The position numbers and the translations under genes were made by a program. The notes under the pieces were generated by a model. The model made no database searches and was not told the DNA's origin. It saw nothing but the letters and a program-made list of their open reading frames with translations. Positions 63,356 to 64,000 of a DNA stretch of 64,000 nucleotides are shown here, piece by piece. The stretch is from Roseivirga thermotolerans (GTDB lineage: Bacteria; Bacteroidota; Bacteroidia; Cytophagales; Cyclobacteriaceae): NCBI RefSeq assembly GCF_014653175.1, contig NZ_BNAG01000001.1:1-64000 (forward strand), given 5' to 3'. How positions within the stretch are numbered: the stretch's first letter is position 1; each line of letters begins with the position of its first letter.

Positions 63356-63483
63356 GATCTGAGTTTAACCTAAAAATTGATCACGAAAGTAAGGATAATC
63401 TAAAGAATGCACTCAAAAATCGTTATGGCTCTTACTTGTATATTCTACCCTTCTTCTGGTCTGAGAAAGTGAGGCTTTATATT

Positions 63484-63512
63484 CATCAGGCAGAGTTGCG
63501 CTCTGCCTGATG
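63484..63512 (-). other. Perfect 12-bp hairpin after the last gene
   Basis: CATCAGGCAGAG (63484-63495) pairs exactly with CTCTGCCTGATG (63501-63512), loop 5 bases, 5 bp past the stop at 63518. No T run follows on the minus strand, so it is at most an atypical terminator or a 3'-stabilising hairpin. Confidence 0.55.
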
Positions 63513-63517
63513 CTAAA

Positions 63518-64000
63518 CTAGTAGTTGATCTTTATGCCGGCTCCAAACTTCATGTCGCTATCATAGTGGGTTGAAAGAGACAAGTATTTTGACAGTATGT
63601 AAGAGGCTCCAACAGCATACTCCAAATCGGTATTCCACATACCCCACAACCTTACTCTGGGGGTTAGGGGCAAATCATCTCTTAAAAACTGTACTCTTAA
63701 CTTCCCTGTATGGTCTATCCTTACGTCTGACTCTATGAACCAGGGAAGGGTATATAGAACTCCTACACAAAGCACATTTCTCTCATTCTTTGTATTCTCC
63801 TGACCAAATAAGTTTTGGTCAGTTTCATGAGCATCTCTACTCCTTCCGTCCCACCCTATGTATGGCATTACAAACTGAGCACTGCCTACATATCGGCCAA
63901 AGTGCACTTCTGACTCGTAGCCTTTTTCATTGTTGATCCCAAGCCTCCACTCGCCAGAGAAACTCCAGCGTGTATTTGAAAAGGACACTTCACCATCGCT
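63518..64000 (-). CDS. C-terminal part of a probable multicopper-oxidase-associated beta-barrel domain, partial
   Basis: The frame is open to the right edge (at least 160 residues; the ATG at 63988 is probably internal). WSFSGEWRLGINNEKGYESE, HFGRYVGSAQFVMPYIGWDGR, NLFGQENT, LYTLPWFIESDVRIDHTGK and the end LSTHYDSDMKFGAGIKI resemble the long C-terminal extension found on Bacteroidota multicopper oxidases, akin to CopB. The rest lies beyond the edge. The call is from recall of this pattern only. Confidence 0.55.
   Translation of the reverse strand, partial: SDGEVSFSNTRWSFSGEWRLGINNEKGYESEVHFGRYVGSAQFVMPYIGWDGRSRDAHETDQNLFGQENTKNERNVLCVGVLYTLPWFIESDVRIDHTGKLRVQFLRDDLPLTPRVRLWGMWNTDLEYAVGASYILSKYLSLSTHYDSDMKFGAGIKINY

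Overview
The window looks like chromosomal DNA of a Bacteroidota, most likely a marine-type Cytophagales (Roseivirga/Fulvivirga-like). The support is start sites without Shine-Dalgarno sequences, TAnnTTTG-type promoters (clearest in front of tRNA-His), a tRNA without encoded CCA, a giant modular surface protein of the kind exported by type IX secretion, and Bacteroidota-typical families (DUF2795, DUF4293, DUF1573/YajC/YbbR/CoaE cluster, EttA, Leu dehydrogenase). The genus is inference. No insertion sequence, prophage, CRISPR array or rRNA is visible.

Region 1-23,000 is almost entirely minus-strand. In transcription order it holds a GMC oxidoreductase with its gluconate-dehydrogenase-subunit-3-like partner, three sensor histidine kinases with nearly identical kinase cores but different sensor ends (7TMR-DISM, TPR, TPR), one LytTR response regulator, a three-gene operon (a lone DnaJC11-C-like domain, the same domain fused to a PI-PLC, and a permuted papain-fold enzyme), and three secreted proteins sharing an ASH-type domain and a SPRY-like domain. 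The last of the three is a giant surface protein of at least 2,790 residues that runs off the left edge. It is absent from simple ORF lists because it has no stop inside the window.

The best candidate for an undescribed system lies here. The 9-bp element GTGCRYSAA (plus-strand reading) occurs as direct repeats at exactly 21-bp spacing, 61-67 bp upstream of the starts of the operon and of both stand-alone secreted paralogues, in the same orientation. This is the geometry of LytTR binding sites, and the only LytTR regulator in view sits between the kinases and these genes. I infer a local circuit in which three sensors feed one regulator that controls PI-PLC, a papain-fold enzyme and SPRY/ASH surface proteins.

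Region 23,000-40,000 is housekeeping and scattered genes: DUF2795, DUF349, EttA, OsmC, lipoyl synthase, a PadR regulator with a membrane partner and a decayed copy of the partner's tail, glycine decarboxylase, an M28 peptidase, DUF1835, DUF4097, a DEAD-box helicase and dihydroorotase. Region 40,000-54,300 holds tRNA-His, a YceI protein behind a 24-bp palindromic operator, small unknowns, the nusB-ytxH-DUF1573-yajC-ybbR-coaE cluster, Leu/Phe/Val dehydrogenase, two convergent ABC exporter genes that look like halves of an asymmetric heterodimer, truA and a 3-oxoadipyl-CoA-type thiolase. Region 54,300-64,000 holds DUF4293, an FKBP lipoprotein, htpG, a thioredoxin-like protein, an FtsX/MacB-type permease, an LpxL-type acyltransferase, an esterase and the C-terminal end of what is probably a multicopper-oxidase-linked protein cut by the right edge.
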